Shown here: positions 40,725 to 49,193 of the stretch, piece after piece | Numbering within the stretch: position 1 is the first letter of the stretch | Layout: each line of letters opens with the position of its first letter | Source of the DNA: Thermogladius sp. | GTDB lineage: Archaea; Thermoproteota; Thermoprotei_A; Sulfolobales; Desulfurococcaceae | Direction of reading: 5' to 3' | Assembly (NCBI GenBank): GCA_023256015.1 | Contig: JAGDWK010000050.1 | Location: forward strand, 1-53,588 | DNA: 53,588 nucleotides | The notes under the pieces: generated by a model | Seen by the model: only the letters and a program-made list of their open reading frames with translations | Databases searched by the model: none | What the model was told of the DNA's origin: nothing | Position numbers and translations under genes: made by a program

Positions 40725-41831
40725 ATGCCGGACCTAGTCAGCGACGCTATAGGGGTCGTCGAGGGGCTGGCCGTAGCCTACATGGCTATCCTCGCCATCG
40801 GTTTGACCGGCTACATCCTGTACAGGCCTAAGAGAGGGGACGTGAAGGCGAGCAACTTCGAGATCGTCGTAGTCTCCAAGGCCGACGAGAGGGTGAGGAA
40901 GAGCCTGTTCGAGACGGTCCGCTACCACGCGAGGAGGTTCGGGGGCGTAACGCTGGTAGTAGACGAGGAGTCGCCGCTACTACCCGAGCTGAGGAGGCTC
41001 GGGCACGTCAAGCTCGTGGTCGTCCCCAGGTGGTACAGGAGGGACCTCGTCGGTAAGGGGAGGGCCCTCAACTACTTCATCGAAAACTACGTGGACAGGG
41101 AGAAGTGGTACGTCTTCATAGACGACGACAACATCATCCTGGACGACAACTTCCTCTACGAGATACCCTACTACGAGTCTAGGGGTGTTTTCGTCGGGAA
41201 CGGCGTCCTCGTGCCGAGGATGGGGAGGAGCAAGCTGGCCTACGTCATGGACTGGGTCAGGTTCCTAGACGACGTGACCCTGTACAGGTTCTTCACGGGA
41301 CTGCTCGGGAGGCCGCTACTAGGGCTGCACGGCGAGCTGCTCATAGTGAAGGGGAGGGTGTTGAAGGAGGTGGGGTTCAGCTACAGGAGCATCACCGAGG
41401 ACTTCAGGTTCTCTGTAGAGCTCGTCAAGAGGGGGTACAGGACGTGGCAGAGCAGTACGAGGGTCCTCATCAAGAGCCCCAACAGCATAGCCGACCTGAT
41501 CAAGCAGAGGGGGAGGTGGTTCAAGGGGGTCATCTCGGACGTCAAGCACAGCCCCCTGCCCATGAAGCTCGTTGTAGGGTTCAGGGCGTTCTTCTGGAGC
41601 CTGGTCTTCACCGCGTCCTGGGCGATGCTACCGGCCGTGCTGGCAGCAGGCGTAATCTGGTTCATACTGCCAGCCGGCCTATACTACGCGTCGGCGTACC
41701 TCTACGGCTCGTACAAGGCCGGGGAGCCCGTACTCGTCTTCACCATCCCATTGTTCGGCCTGATCGAGGCTTCCGCGAGGATCTACGGGCTTCTAGCCGT
41801 GAGAGACTTCGTCGTCATAGACAAGAATTAA
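40725..41831 (+). CDS. Family 2 glycosyltransferase (processive, Egh-like)
   Basis: 368 residues. N-terminal membrane helix (about 10-30); GT-A domain with 'WYVFIDDDNIILDDN' (metal-binding D-D-D), 'SITEDFRFSVELVKRG' (catalytic E-D) and 'QRGRWFKG' (the Q-x-x-R-W motif). Several C-terminal membrane helices follow (about 285-350). This layout resembles Egghead-type mannosyltransferases and polysaccharide synthases. It could glycosylate surface proteins or lipid-linked sugars, fitting the divergent fibre operon. The frame is open upstream to 40515, but a TATA box TTTTATTTTT near 40674 makes ATG 40725 the likely start. Confidence 0.88.
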   Translation: MPDLVSDAIGVVEGLAVAYMAILAIGLTGYILYRPKRGDVKASNFEIVVVSKADERVRKSLFETVRYHARRFGGVTLVVDEESPLLPELRRLGHVKLVVVPRWYRRDLVGKGRALNYFIENYVDREKWYVFIDDDNIILDDNFLYEIPYYESRGVFVGNGVLVPRMGRSKLAYVMDWVRFLDDVTLYRFFTGLLGRPLLGLHGELLIVKGRVLKEVGFSYRSITEDFRFSVELVKRGYRTWQSSTRVLIKSPNSIADLIKQRGRWFKGVISDVKHSPLPMKLVVGFRAFFWSLVFTASWAMLPAVLAAGVIWFILPAGLYYASAYLYGSYKAGEPVLVFTIPLFGLIEASARIYGLLAVRDFVVIDKN

Positions 41832-41867
41832 ATAGGCTTGTAGAGAAAATTAGACAAGGTGGGCAAA

Positions 41868-43013
41868 GTGAGGCCCTTTAGACTGAAGCACGAAGAAGTA
41901 ACCCTCTATTTCGGGGAGAACTCTCTCGAGAAGGCCGCGTGGTTTCTCGAGGGTAAGAAGAAGGTTGGTGTAGTCACGGGCCGGCAGTCGGCGAAGGTCT
42001 CCGGCGCCCTCGACGACCTTTTGAAGATCCTGAGCGAGAGGGGGGTCGAGTACGTAGTCTTCAGCGACGTGACGCCTAACCCGTACCTCAGCCAGGCGCT
42101 CAGGGCGGGCGAGCTGTTCTGGCGGGAGAGCGTTGACGCAGTGGTGGCCGTTGGAGGGGGTAGCGTGATCGACGTGGCGAAGGTCGCCTCGGTGATAGCG
42201 GTGGCTGGGGCGAGGTTCGAGGACCTGCTGAAGGGGGCCAAGCCGAAGAGGAAGCTCCCACTACTCGCCGTCAACCTGACCCACGGGACCGGCACTGAAG
42301 TCGACAGGTACGCCGTCGTCACCGTGGACGAGACGAAGGAGAAGCACGGTCTCTCCGTGACCTACCCGGACGTCAGCGTGGACGACCCCAGGTACACCCT
42401 TACGCTCAGCCTGGAGCAGACCATTTACACGAGCCTAGACGCCTTCTACCACGCATACGAGTCCGCTACGTCCACAGCCTCCTACCCCTTGGTCGAGACG
42501 CTGTCGTACGAGGCGATCGCTATAATAGGCGAGAAGCTCCCAAGGCTGGTTAACAACTTGAAGGACGTCGGCCTGAGGACGAGCATGCTCTACGCCAGCA
42601 TGCTGGCGGGCCTGAGCATCGACATGGCGTCCACCCACCTCGTCCACGGGATAGAACACGTCCTCAGCGGCTTCGAGCCCAAGCTGGCCCACGGGGCGGG
42701 CCTCGCGCTACTGGGGCCGCGGGTGGTCTACTACACCCACAAGGCGCTCCCCGAGGTGTCCGCGAGGCTGCTCAAGCCTATAAACCCGTACATCAAGCCC
42801 GTCGCCGAGGACGCCGAGAGGGCTATGAAGAGCGTTAAGGCCTTCCAGGAGCGGGTCGGCTTCAAGGAGAGGCTGAGCGACTACGGCTTCAAGGAGAACG
42901 ACGCGAGCAGAGTCGCGGAGTTCTTGTTCAGCAGACTAAAGTACATGGTTGGGAACACGCCCTTCCCCGTCACCGAGGAGGTAGTCAAGGACGTTTTCCT
43001 GTCGGCTCTGTAG
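41868..43013 (+). CDS. Iron-containing alcohol dehydrogenase family protein
   Basis: 381 residues. 'DAVVAVGGGSVIDVAKVAS' is the NAD(P)-binding GGGS motif; 'SLDAFYHAYES', 'STHLVHGIEHVLSG' and 'LAHGAGLALL' carry the Asp and His metal ligands of type III ADHs. It reduces aldehydes or oxidises alcohols. GTG at 41868 follows AAGGTGGG (41856-41863); GTG 41859 falls in the ribosome site. TATA-like GAATTAAATAG at 41825-41835. It ends at the structured RNA region. Confidence 0.93.
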   Translation: MRPFRLKHEEVTLYFGENSLEKAAWFLEGKKKVGVVTGRQSAKVSGALDDLLKILSERGVEYVVFSDVTPNPYLSQALRAGELFWRESVDAVVAVGGGSVIDVAKVASVIAVAGARFEDLLKGAKPKRKLPLLAVNLTHGTGTEVDRYAVVTVDETKEKHGLSVTYPDVSVDDPRYTLTLSLEQTIYTSLDAFYHAYESATSTASYPLVETLSYEAIAIIGEKLPRLVNNLKDVGLRTSMLYASMLAGLSIDMASTHLVHGIEHVLSGFEPKLAHGAGLALLGPRVVYYTHKALPEVSARLLKPINPYIKPVAEDAERAMKSVKAFQERVGFKERLSDYGFKENDASRVAEFLFSRLKYMVGNTPFPVTEEVVKDVFLSAL

Positions 43014-43022
43014 GCCCCCGAG

Positions 43023-43027
43023 TTTTT
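43023..43027 (+). terminator. T5 run after the alcohol dehydrogenase gene
   Basis: TTTTT ten bases past the stop on the coding strand; a second T5 lies at 43050-43054. Probable termination signal for the plus strand transcript. Confidence 0.4.
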
Positions 43028-43028
43028 G

Positions 43029-43230
43029 GCCCGTTTACTCACCTCGCGCTTTTTCCGCTCGTAGGGCCTCCCAGGGCGCCAGAGACGACTCACGGGGCAC
43101 GAGGGGGCAAGCCGTCGCGGCAACGGCTCTGGCTCCACTAGCCACACGGGTGGGCCTTCCGACCCCCGCTACTAGTCCCCTCCTCGTCCAGGCCCATCGG
43201 TGAGACCCGGCCGTTTTGCCCTCCACGGGC
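43029..43230 (-). ncRNA. Candidate structured noncoding RNA downstream of moeA
   Basis: The minus strand folds into one nested structure. The end helix pairs GCCCGT (43230-43225) with ACGGGC (43034-43029). Next come CTCACC (43204-43199) with GGTGAG (43043-43038), GGGCCT (43195-43190) with AGGCCC (43069-43064), and ACGAG/GGGG (43187-43177, two-base bulge) with CCCCCTCGT (43107-43099). ACTAG (43176-43172) pairs with CTAGT (43141-43137). There are two hairpins: GGGTC-GGAA-GGCCC (43165-43152, GNRA loop) and an 8-bp stem with CCG loop (43128-43110). A TATA-like CCTTAAAAGAC overlaps the moeA stop, 25 to 30 bases upstream. No protein frame of quality is present. It does not match tRNA, SRP RNA or RNase P RNA signatures that I can recall. 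Confidence 0.6.
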
Positions 43231-43250
43231 GGACTCTCATAGCTTGGGCG

Positions 43251-43261
43251 GTCTTTTAAGG
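43251..43261 (-). promoter_or_regulatory. TATA box candidate for the structured RNA
   Basis: On the minus strand CCTTAAAAGAC covers the moeA TAA stop. A transcript start 25 bases downstream would fall at about 43230, the exact outer edge of the closing helix. Confidence 0.45.
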
Positions 43262-44494
43262 CCAGTCCAGGTAGACGGGCACTACCTCGCCCTCCTCGAA
43301 CCCCTCACTACCCTCCTCTAGCCGGATGTACGAGTTCGTCTCCGCTAGGCTCCTCAACAACCCGCTACCCCTCAACATGAACGGCTCCACTAGCGGCAGG
43401 CCCCCGACGCCGGTCGTTAGCGTGCTTCTCACGAACGTGGTGTAGCCCGCCTGGTTAGGCAGCCTCCTCGTGAGCTTGGCGTAGACGACTTGGTTGCTGA
43501 ACCCCTTCAAGCCGAGCGCCTCGACCAGCGCCGGCCTGAAGACCCCCTCTAGGCCGACCCACGCAGCGAGCGGGAAGCCGCTGAGGTGGAGCACGGGCTT
43601 CCCGTCGATCACCGACGCACTAGTCGGCCTACCGGGCCTCATCGCCACGCCCCTGAAGACCCAGGCCCCGCGCGTCTCGACGAGGTCGTAGACCAGGTCT
43701 CCCTCGCCCGGCCCAGTCCCACCGGTGGTTACGACGACGTCGTTCAGCGCGAGAGCTCTGGCTGCGAAGTCGGCGAGCAGGCCTAGGTCGTCGGGTACGA
43801 CGCCGTAGTACCTGGCCTCAATGAATGGGAGCCTCCTCAGGTATGACAGCACAACGTATGCCGTAGAGTTGAAGACGCGGCCTCTCCCAAGACTCGCTGT
43901 GTCGGGGCCGGGCTCGACGACCTCGCTGCCTACAGTCACCACGCCTACTCTCAGCTTCCTGAAGACTCTTACAGTGCTGTGGCCGGACGCGTATATGATG
44001 GGTATCTTCCTGAAGTCGAGGACTGTTCCAGCCCTGACCAGCACCTCCCCACTCGCGAAGTCCTCTCCGCGCCTCGAGACGTTGGAGCCCTGGGCCACCG
44101 GCTTGTATACGAGTATCTTACCGCCGACCCTCTTCACGTCCTCCTCCATCACCACGGCGTCGGCCCCACTCGGCAGGGGCTCGCCGGTACTGACCGGCCT
44201 CGCCTTGCCAGGGCCTATGGCGGGGGCCTCCACCACCTCCAGCTCGGCTGGGTTAAACATGCTAGCACTATACGTGTCGGGGCTTACGACCGCGTACCCG
44301 TCCACCGCACTCCTATCGAAGCCCGGGTGGTCTACTAGGGCGACGACGTCGCTTGCTAGGACCCTACCGTAGGCCTCCAGGACTTCTACTTCCTCCACGC
44401 CCAGCTCTATCTTCGCTAGTACTTTAGCCAGCCTAGAGACGGCCTCTCGTACGCTGACCAGCTCTTTAATGCCCTTTACCCCCAGTGTAAACAC
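43256..44494 (-). CDS. moeA: Molybdopterin molybdotransferase MoeA
   Basis: 412 residues. 'HPGFDRSAVDGYAVVSP' is the MoeA N-terminal signature, 'GEPLPSGADAVVMEED' follows, and the MoCF_biosynth domain contains 'VVTVGSEVVEPG' and 'VVTTGGTGPGEGDLVYDLV'. The C-terminal MoeA domain IV is present (about 340-412). It inserts molybdate (or tungstate in hyperthermophiles) into adenylylated molybdopterin. GTG at 44494 is the likely start; an AT-rich CCTAATTATAG precedes it by 10 to 20 bases, so the leader is very short. Confidence 0.94.
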   Translation of the reverse strand: MFTLGVKGIKELVSVREAVSRLAKVLAKIELGVEEVEVLEAYGRVLASDVVALVDHPGFDRSAVDGYAVVSPDTYSASMFNPAELEVVEAPAIGPGKARPVSTGEPLPSGADAVVMEEDVKRVGGKILVYKPVAQGSNVSRRGEDFASGEVLVRAGTVLDFRKIPIIYASGHSTVRVFRKLRVGVVTVGSEVVEPGPDTASLGRGRVFNSTAYVVLSYLRRLPFIEARYYGVVPDDLGLLADFAARALALNDVVVTTGGTGPGEGDLVYDLVETRGAWVFRGVAMRPGRPTSASVIDGKPVLHLSGFPLAAWVGLEGVFRPALVEALGLKGFSNQVVYAKLTRRLPNQAGYTTFVRSTLTTGVGGLPLVEPFMLRGSGLLRSLAETNSYIRLEEGSEGFEEGEVVPVYLDWP

Positions 44495-44535
44495 CTCGTG
44501 TCCTCTATAATTAGGCTACCAGGCAATTTATCGGT

Positions 44536-46101
44536 TCAGAACAGCCTCACCAGGGAGTCTCTCAGCCTGGTATAGAAGGCGACGTAGGCCGCGAGTACCC
44601 AGCCGAGTACAGGGATGCTCCTGGAGATCCTCACCAGGAAGGAGAGCTCTACGTCGCCTAGGGCGTTGAAGGCCGCCAGGAGCACGCTGTAGAGGAGGGC
44701 CGAGAACGTGAAGCCGAGTAAGAGCCTAGCGACGGACAGCGCTAGGAGCCTCGCCAGGGGGACTGAGGCGAGGACCGAGAGCAAGGACGCTACAGCGGTC
44801 TTCATGTACTTCGAGTACCCTAGCCTGAAACCGGCGCCCTCGAGGTAGGAGAGCTGGTAGACTAGGACGGGTATACTGGCCAGCGCGCTGGCTATAGCCA
44901 GCCCGGCGACGCCGAGGGCTAGGCCCAGCCCGAGGTAAAGGAGAACGCCGGAGACCAGCGATACTATGTTGGAGAGCAGGATCACCCGCTTGACACCGTA
45001 AGCCTGGATCACGTTGCCCGCGACGACGCCGAAGGGCCAAAGCAGTAGAGAGACCGATATTACAGTGTAGTAGAAGCCCGCCTCAGCGTACTCTGGGCCG
45101 TACACCGTCCTGATTACGTCGCCGGAGTACAAGATCGAGACTAGGGAAAGCGGGAGCGTGAGGGCGAAGAGGGTCGCTAGCACCGCCTCGACTATGCCTT
45201 TAAAGCCCTCCTCGTTCTTCGACTGGTGGACGAAGAGGGGGAGGAGGGGGGTTGCCAGGGCCCCGTAGACTGCTCCTACAGCGCCCAAGAAGTTGTATGC
45301 GGCGTTGAAGTAGCCCGCCACGCTGTTGCCGGCCACGCCCATGGAGGCCGTTATGAACCCCAGCAAGTAGCCCTGTAGCCTAGCGACAACAGCTCCAGCC
45401 ACGCTCCCCGTGTAGACCGTCAGCGCGTATCCGACGACCTCGTCCATCTCGAAACCGCACCCGGGCGACGAGAGGACGTCCTTCACCATAGCAACCGATA
45501 CAGCTATGGCAACCACGTAGGAGACGGCCAGGGCGAGTACCGCGTTTTCAACCGTTGGGCCCACTAGGCTGAACAGAGCCAGTACCGCAGCCAGCCTCGC
45601 GAGAGGTTGGGCTATGACCACTACGGTCCTGGCCCCCGCCCTCCCCAGGCCGACCATGAGGCTAGCGGCGTCCGCGGCGAGTACTTGGGGGACTAGCACG
45701 ATTGTGTAAAGGGAGACGTAGAGTCCGATGCCGCTCCTGCTGCTCAGAACCTGGCCGAGAGGCTCCGCCAGCACTAGGGCTGGGGCTACGACCGATAGCG
45801 ACAAAACGAGCTTGAGTAGTAACGCCCTCTTAGCCAGCGAGGCGACTCGGCAGACCTGCCCCCTACTAGCGTAGAGGGAGGAGTACCTCAGCACCGCGGC
45901 GTCTATCCCGAAGTCTGTGAGCAGCGATAGCACGCCTACGGGTATGGCCGCCAGGTTGTAGAGGCCGTAGTTGGCGGGGCCTAGCAGCCTGGCCACAACC
46001 ATCAGTGTAGCGACCTGGACTAGTAAATAGACGACCGTCGAGGCGGCGTAGAGGAGGGCGTGCGCGCCGGCTCTCTCAACAGTGTACTCCAGCTCGCCCA
46101 T
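44536..46101 (-). CDS. Oligosaccharide/polysaccharide flippase (MOP family, Wzx/AglR-like)
   Basis: 521 residues with about fourteen hydrophobic segments. The N-terminal pattern 'LLYAASTVVYLLVQVATLMV', then 'ARLLGPANYGLYNL', is that of polysaccharide transport proteins. These flip lipid-linked sugars across the membrane for surface polysaccharide or N-glycan assembly. The many N-x-S/T sequons in the pilin and fibre proteins of this window fit active N-glycosylation. ATG at 46101. Alone on its strand between moeA and the divergent thiL. Confidence 0.88.
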   Translation of the reverse strand: MGELEYTVERAGAHALLYAASTVVYLLVQVATLMVVARLLGPANYGLYNLAAIPVGVLSLLTDFGIDAAVLRYSSLYASRGQVCRVASLAKRALLLKLVLSLSVVAPALVLAEPLGQVLSSRSGIGLYVSLYTIVLVPQVLAADAASLMVGLGRAGARTVVVIAQPLARLAAVLALFSLVGPTVENAVLALAVSYVVAIAVSVAMVKDVLSSPGCGFEMDEVVGYALTVYTGSVAGAVVARLQGYLLGFITASMGVAGNSVAGYFNAAYNFLGAVGAVYGALATPLLPLFVHQSKNEEGFKGIVEAVLATLFALTLPLSLVSILYSGDVIRTVYGPEYAEAGFYYTVISVSLLLWPFGVVAGNVIQAYGVKRVILLSNIVSLVSGVLLYLGLGLALGVAGLAIASALASIPVLVYQLSYLEGAGFRLGYSKYMKTAVASLLSVLASVPLARLLALSVARLLLGFTFSALLYSVLLAAFNALGDVELSFLVRISRSIPVLGWVLAAYVAFYTRLRDSLVRLF

Positions 46102-46170
46102 TCAAACCCCTATTCGAGAGGCCAGGATAGAATATTTATCGGCTTCTCTTAAAATGAGTTAGGTGCCCTA

Positions 46171-47160
46171 ATGAAGCTGGGGGAGCTCACGGAGAGGCTG
46201 TTCATAGAGGGCGTGCTACGCCCCTACCTCGGCAAGAGTCCGCCCTTCTCCCGGCTCGGGTTCCCCGACGACGCTGTGGACTTCCTGCCTCTGGCTCCTA
46301 GGATCGTCGCCTCCGTCGACGCCGCCTCTATCAAGGGCGTTAAACTCCCCTGGAGGAGCCTCGAGGACGCGGCTTGGGCTATCGCTACAGGAGCCGTTAG
46401 CGACCACGTTGCCAAGGGGTCGAGACCGGCCTACGCGCTCGTCTCGCTCGGGCTAAGCCCCGACCTAGACCTGTCCGACGCAGAGGCCATAGTCCGCGGG
46501 CTGAGCGAGGCCTTCAAGCACTACGGTGTGAGCTGGGTGGGTGGCGACACTAACAGTTCGGGGGACCCCTGGGTATCGGTGACGATGATCGGCTTCACTA
46601 CAGCCAAGAGGCCCCCACCCAGGAGCGGCGCTAGGCCCGGGGACGCCGTGGTCGTCACGGGGAGGTACGGGGCGATGGGCTACGTAGCCCTTAGAGGTGT
46701 AGAGGAGGCCTCGCGGACCGCCTGGGTGGTCGAGAAGACGAGGAGACCTCTCGTTGACGTCAGGGTGGGGACGGTGATCGCCCTCAACTACAAGAGCGTC
46801 CACGCAAGCATGGACGTGAGCGACGGGCTGGGGTTCACCATGATGGAGATCGCCAGGTTGAGCGGGGTGGGCTTGAGGGTCGAGAGACCGCCTCTAGTCT
46901 TTAAGGAGGTCTACGAGCTCTGCGAGGGGCGGCTCGAGTGCTTGTACGAGCTGTCCTTGAACGGGGGAGAGGAGTACGGGGTGGTCATGACAGTGAGCAA
47001 GGAGGGCCTCGGCAAGGTCGTCGAAGACCTCGAGTCCTACGGCGTGGAGTACGAGGTGGTAGGCGAAGTTGTCGAGGGCTCCGGGCTCAAACTAGAGGGC
47101 GTCGATAGGGTGGCGATCTACGGCTGGGACCAGTTCGGGGGCTACGTGAAATCCGCCTAA
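46171..47160 (+). CDS. thiL: Thiamine-monophosphate kinase-like protein
   Basis: 329 residues of the AIR synthase/ThiL fold: 'RLGFPDDAVDF', 'SDHVAKGSRPAYALVSLGL', 'GVSWVGGDTNSSGDPWVS', 'SMDVSDGLGFTMMEIARLSG' and 'LNGGEEYGVVMTV'. ThiL phosphorylates thiamine phosphate to the diphosphate, the cofactor required by the KOR and POR enzymes in this window. Some ThiL motifs are changed (for example D-D-A rather than G-D-D-A), so a related kinase is possible. TATA-like ATATTTATC near 46131-46140. Confidence 0.85.
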   Translation: MKLGELTERLFIEGVLRPYLGKSPPFSRLGFPDDAVDFLPLAPRIVASVDAASIKGVKLPWRSLEDAAWAIATGAVSDHVAKGSRPAYALVSLGLSPDLDLSDAEAIVRGLSEAFKHYGVSWVGGDTNSSGDPWVSVTMIGFTTAKRPPPRSGARPGDAVVVTGRYGAMGYVALRGVEEASRTAWVVEKTRRPLVDVRVGTVIALNYKSVHASMDVSDGLGFTMMEIARLSGVGLRVERPPLVFKEVYELCEGRLECLYELSLNGGEEYGVVMTVSKEGLGKVVEDLESYGVEYEVVGEVVEGSGLKLEGVDRVAIYGWDQFGGYVKSA

Positions 47161-47220
47161 CCACGCGAAACACCCCCGTTTAAAAACTAGACGCCCCGGG
47201 AGTTAATTCTGGCGACCCGT

Positions 47221-48423
47221 ATGTGGCTCTACATAGCTGGTCTAGCGCTAGCGACACTGGGCGTCATGGACTTGCTGGTCAACATCGTAGCTGTCAGGCT
47301 ACTCAACTTCACCCCAGTCGAGCTTGGTCTACTCAACGCCCTATGGACCGCCGCGGTCATTCCCTCACTGAGGCACTCTAACCTGCTATCAAACGCTGGT
47401 CTGACCAAGAGGCCCACCTTAATAGGCTTCTTGGCGTTCGCCACCTTCATTCCTCTCTTCTACCTGTCTGCCAGTTGGAGGAGCGCCGCCTTGCTGTACA
47501 CGGCGTACGTGCTCCACGCTGTCACGTACTCGTACGTGAAGACGGGCTGCCAGACGGCTGTTCTCGAGTCCTACCCGAGCCATCAGTGGTCTCACTACAG
47601 CAGGAGGCTCGCACAGCTGGCCGTCCTATTCGAGGGACTACTCTTGCTAGGCGTCTCCAGAGTGTGGAGTAGCCTATTTGAGACGTGGTACTTTCAGCTC
47701 ATAGCAATATTCGTCTTAGCCGGGAGCGCCCTTCTAGTACTGGTGGTACCTCAGCCGTCGCTACGTTTCGAGAAAATACTGACTAGGATAGAGAGCCACC
47801 TTAAGAAAAGCCTTACACGGATACACGGGTACCTGACTATCTCCAGCCTGGACTACGCCAACGGCGAGAAAGTCAATATCCTCGTTGAAAGGTTTGTCAA
47901 GGACGGGGTTAGTCTGACCCTCATCGCCGCCGCGCTAGCCGCCTTCAGGATCGGTAACGAGTACCTGTTCACGCCTCTACCGTTCGTGTTCATACGATTG
48001 ATGGGCCTCAAAACCCCGGATGTTATCGCCTTGTACGGGTTGGGGAAGGCGATCGGGTTCACGGTAATGCTCGTCCTGCCGCCGAACGTCGTGAGTAAGG
48101 GGGCCTTCACCCTGGCCGCTCTAGTCAAGGTCGCGAGCGTGGCGGGGATCGTGTTCTGGAGGCCCGACCTCGGCTCCTCCTCGGTCCTCCTGGCGGCGAT
48201 CTACATCTCCAACCTGGTGATCGACACGACGATCTACACCCTCTACGTTACCACGACGAGCGGGAGCAACGTGGGCTTGTTCAACATAGTGGCGGAGGCC
48301 TCGAGCCTAGTGGGCACCCTGACGTCTGGTTATGTCATGACTATCCTAGGGCTCGACACGACGGTGCTTCTACTAGTGATACTCAACCTAGTCCCGTTGC
48401 TCCTAGTGAAAAAAAGTTGGTAG
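47221..48423 (+). CDS. MFS-like multi-spanning membrane transporter
   Basis: 400 residues with ten to twelve hydrophobic segments in two halves, separated by a hydrophilic cytoplasmic loop of about 50 residues (near 178-230). This is the layout of major facilitator superfamily carriers, though no substrate motif is recognised. ATG at 47221 follows a TATA-like GTTTAAAAAC at 47179-47188. An A7 stretch close to its stop (48410-48416) would act as a T7 terminator for the opposing mscS transcript. Confidence 0.75.
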   Translation: MWLYIAGLALATLGVMDLLVNIVAVRLLNFTPVELGLLNALWTAAVIPSLRHSNLLSNAGLTKRPTLIGFLAFATFIPLFYLSASWRSAALLYTAYVLHAVTYSYVKTGCQTAVLESYPSHQWSHYSRRLAQLAVLFEGLLLLGVSRVWSSLFETWYFQLIAIFVLAGSALLVLVVPQPSLRFEKILTRIESHLKKSLTRIHGYLTISSLDYANGEKVNILVERFVKDGVSLTLIAAALAAFRIGNEYLFTPLPFVFIRLMGLKTPDVIALYGLGKAIGFTVMLVLPPNVVSKGAFTLAALVKVASVAGIVFWRPDLGSSSVLLAAIYISNLVIDTTIYTLYVTTTSGSNVGLFNIVAEASSLVGTLTSGYVMTILGLDTTVLLLVILNLVPLLLVKKSW

Positions 48424-48434
48424 GCGTTAGAAGA

Positions 48435-49055
48435 CTAGCTGGCCCTAGACCTTATGACTATCTTCTGGCCGACGATCATGGAGCTAGGTATTAGGACTGT
48501 CAGCCCGTCCTTCCTCTTAACGACTGTGAACATAGACCCTATGTCCTCTACTGTAACCTCGCTCTCGCCAGCTACGTCGACCACGTCGCCTATCTTGAAC
48601 GGCCTCGCCAGTAGAATGAACATGCCCGCCACGGCCTGGCTCAGCACGTTCTGAGTGGCGAAGCCCACCACTAAGCCTATGAAGCCCCCAAGGGCCACCC
48701 CGGCCGCCCCGCCCGATACCCCGCCGGCTATGCCCGCGAGGAGGCCGCCGATACCCAGTATCCTGATCATGCTCCTCACGGCTGCCGCCGTGGACTTGCC
48801 GTACTTGGGCAGTGTCATGGCGTAGAAGAGCGAGGCCACGGCGTTGACTATCATCCAGCCGAGCACCAGCAACACTATTATGTAGACGTACACCGCGTAG
48901 TCCATTAAAGTCAGGAAGCCGCCCAGTTTAGTAGCCTCGTACAGCATGCTAAGACCCTGAGTGAAGAACCACTGGAGGACGCCCATCACGATGGCTACTA
49001 AGATCGCGTAGAGTATTACCCTTGCCATAGCCTTTGAAACGGGCTCCTCCGCCAA
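48435..49055 (-). CDS. Small mechanosensitive channel, MscS family
   Basis: 206 residues. Two N-terminal membrane helices (about 12-35, 52-77), then the pore helix and beta-domain entry 'LGGFIGLVVGFATQNVLSQA' with 'FILLARPFKIGDVVDV', the core MscS signature. The protein stops soon after the beta domain; the C-terminal alpha/beta cage of E. coli MscS (286 residues) is absent. It would release osmolytes under membrane tension. The TTG start follows a G-rich ribosome site; TATA-like AAGTTTAAATTTT near 49087-49099. Confidence 0.88.
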   Translation of the reverse strand: MAEEPVSKAMARVILYAILVAIVMGVLQWFFTQGLSMLYEATKLGGFLTLMDYAVYVYIIVLLVLGWMIVNAVASLFYAMTLPKYGKSTAAAVRSMIRILGIGGLLAGIAGGVSGGAAGVALGGFIGLVVGFATQNVLSQAVAGMFILLARPFKIGDVVDVAGESEVTVEDIGSMFTVVKRKDGLTVLIPSSMIVGQKIVIRSRAS

Positions 49056-49193
49056 GGTCCCCCCTGTTATTTTTTCCTCACGGGTAAAATTTAAACTTTG
49101 CGGCCAAGAAACAGGTGGTCAGCGCCCGCTTTAAGTCTATCATGTCATCGCTCGAGGCTACATTCCCGGGTTCTTCTTCATCCCACCTACTTC

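Noticed and set aside
43035-43226. A 63-codon open frame on the minus strand in the same gap
   Set aside because: Composition is Ala/Arg/Trp-rich with no ribosome site or homology, as expected by chance in GC-rich DNA; the RNA interpretation explains the region better.
43014-43255. RNase P RNA or SRP RNA in the moeA-adjacent gap
   Set aside because: The fold is rich and the length is near the short type T RNase P form, but neither the GAGGAAAGTCC core of RNase P nor the AGCAGCC bulge of SRP helix 8 could be found on either strand.
49056-49193. Possible box C/D guide RNA on the minus strand (GATGA-like and GCTGACC elements)
   Set aside because: Only imperfect C and C' boxes and no D' box at suitable spacing; too weak to call.
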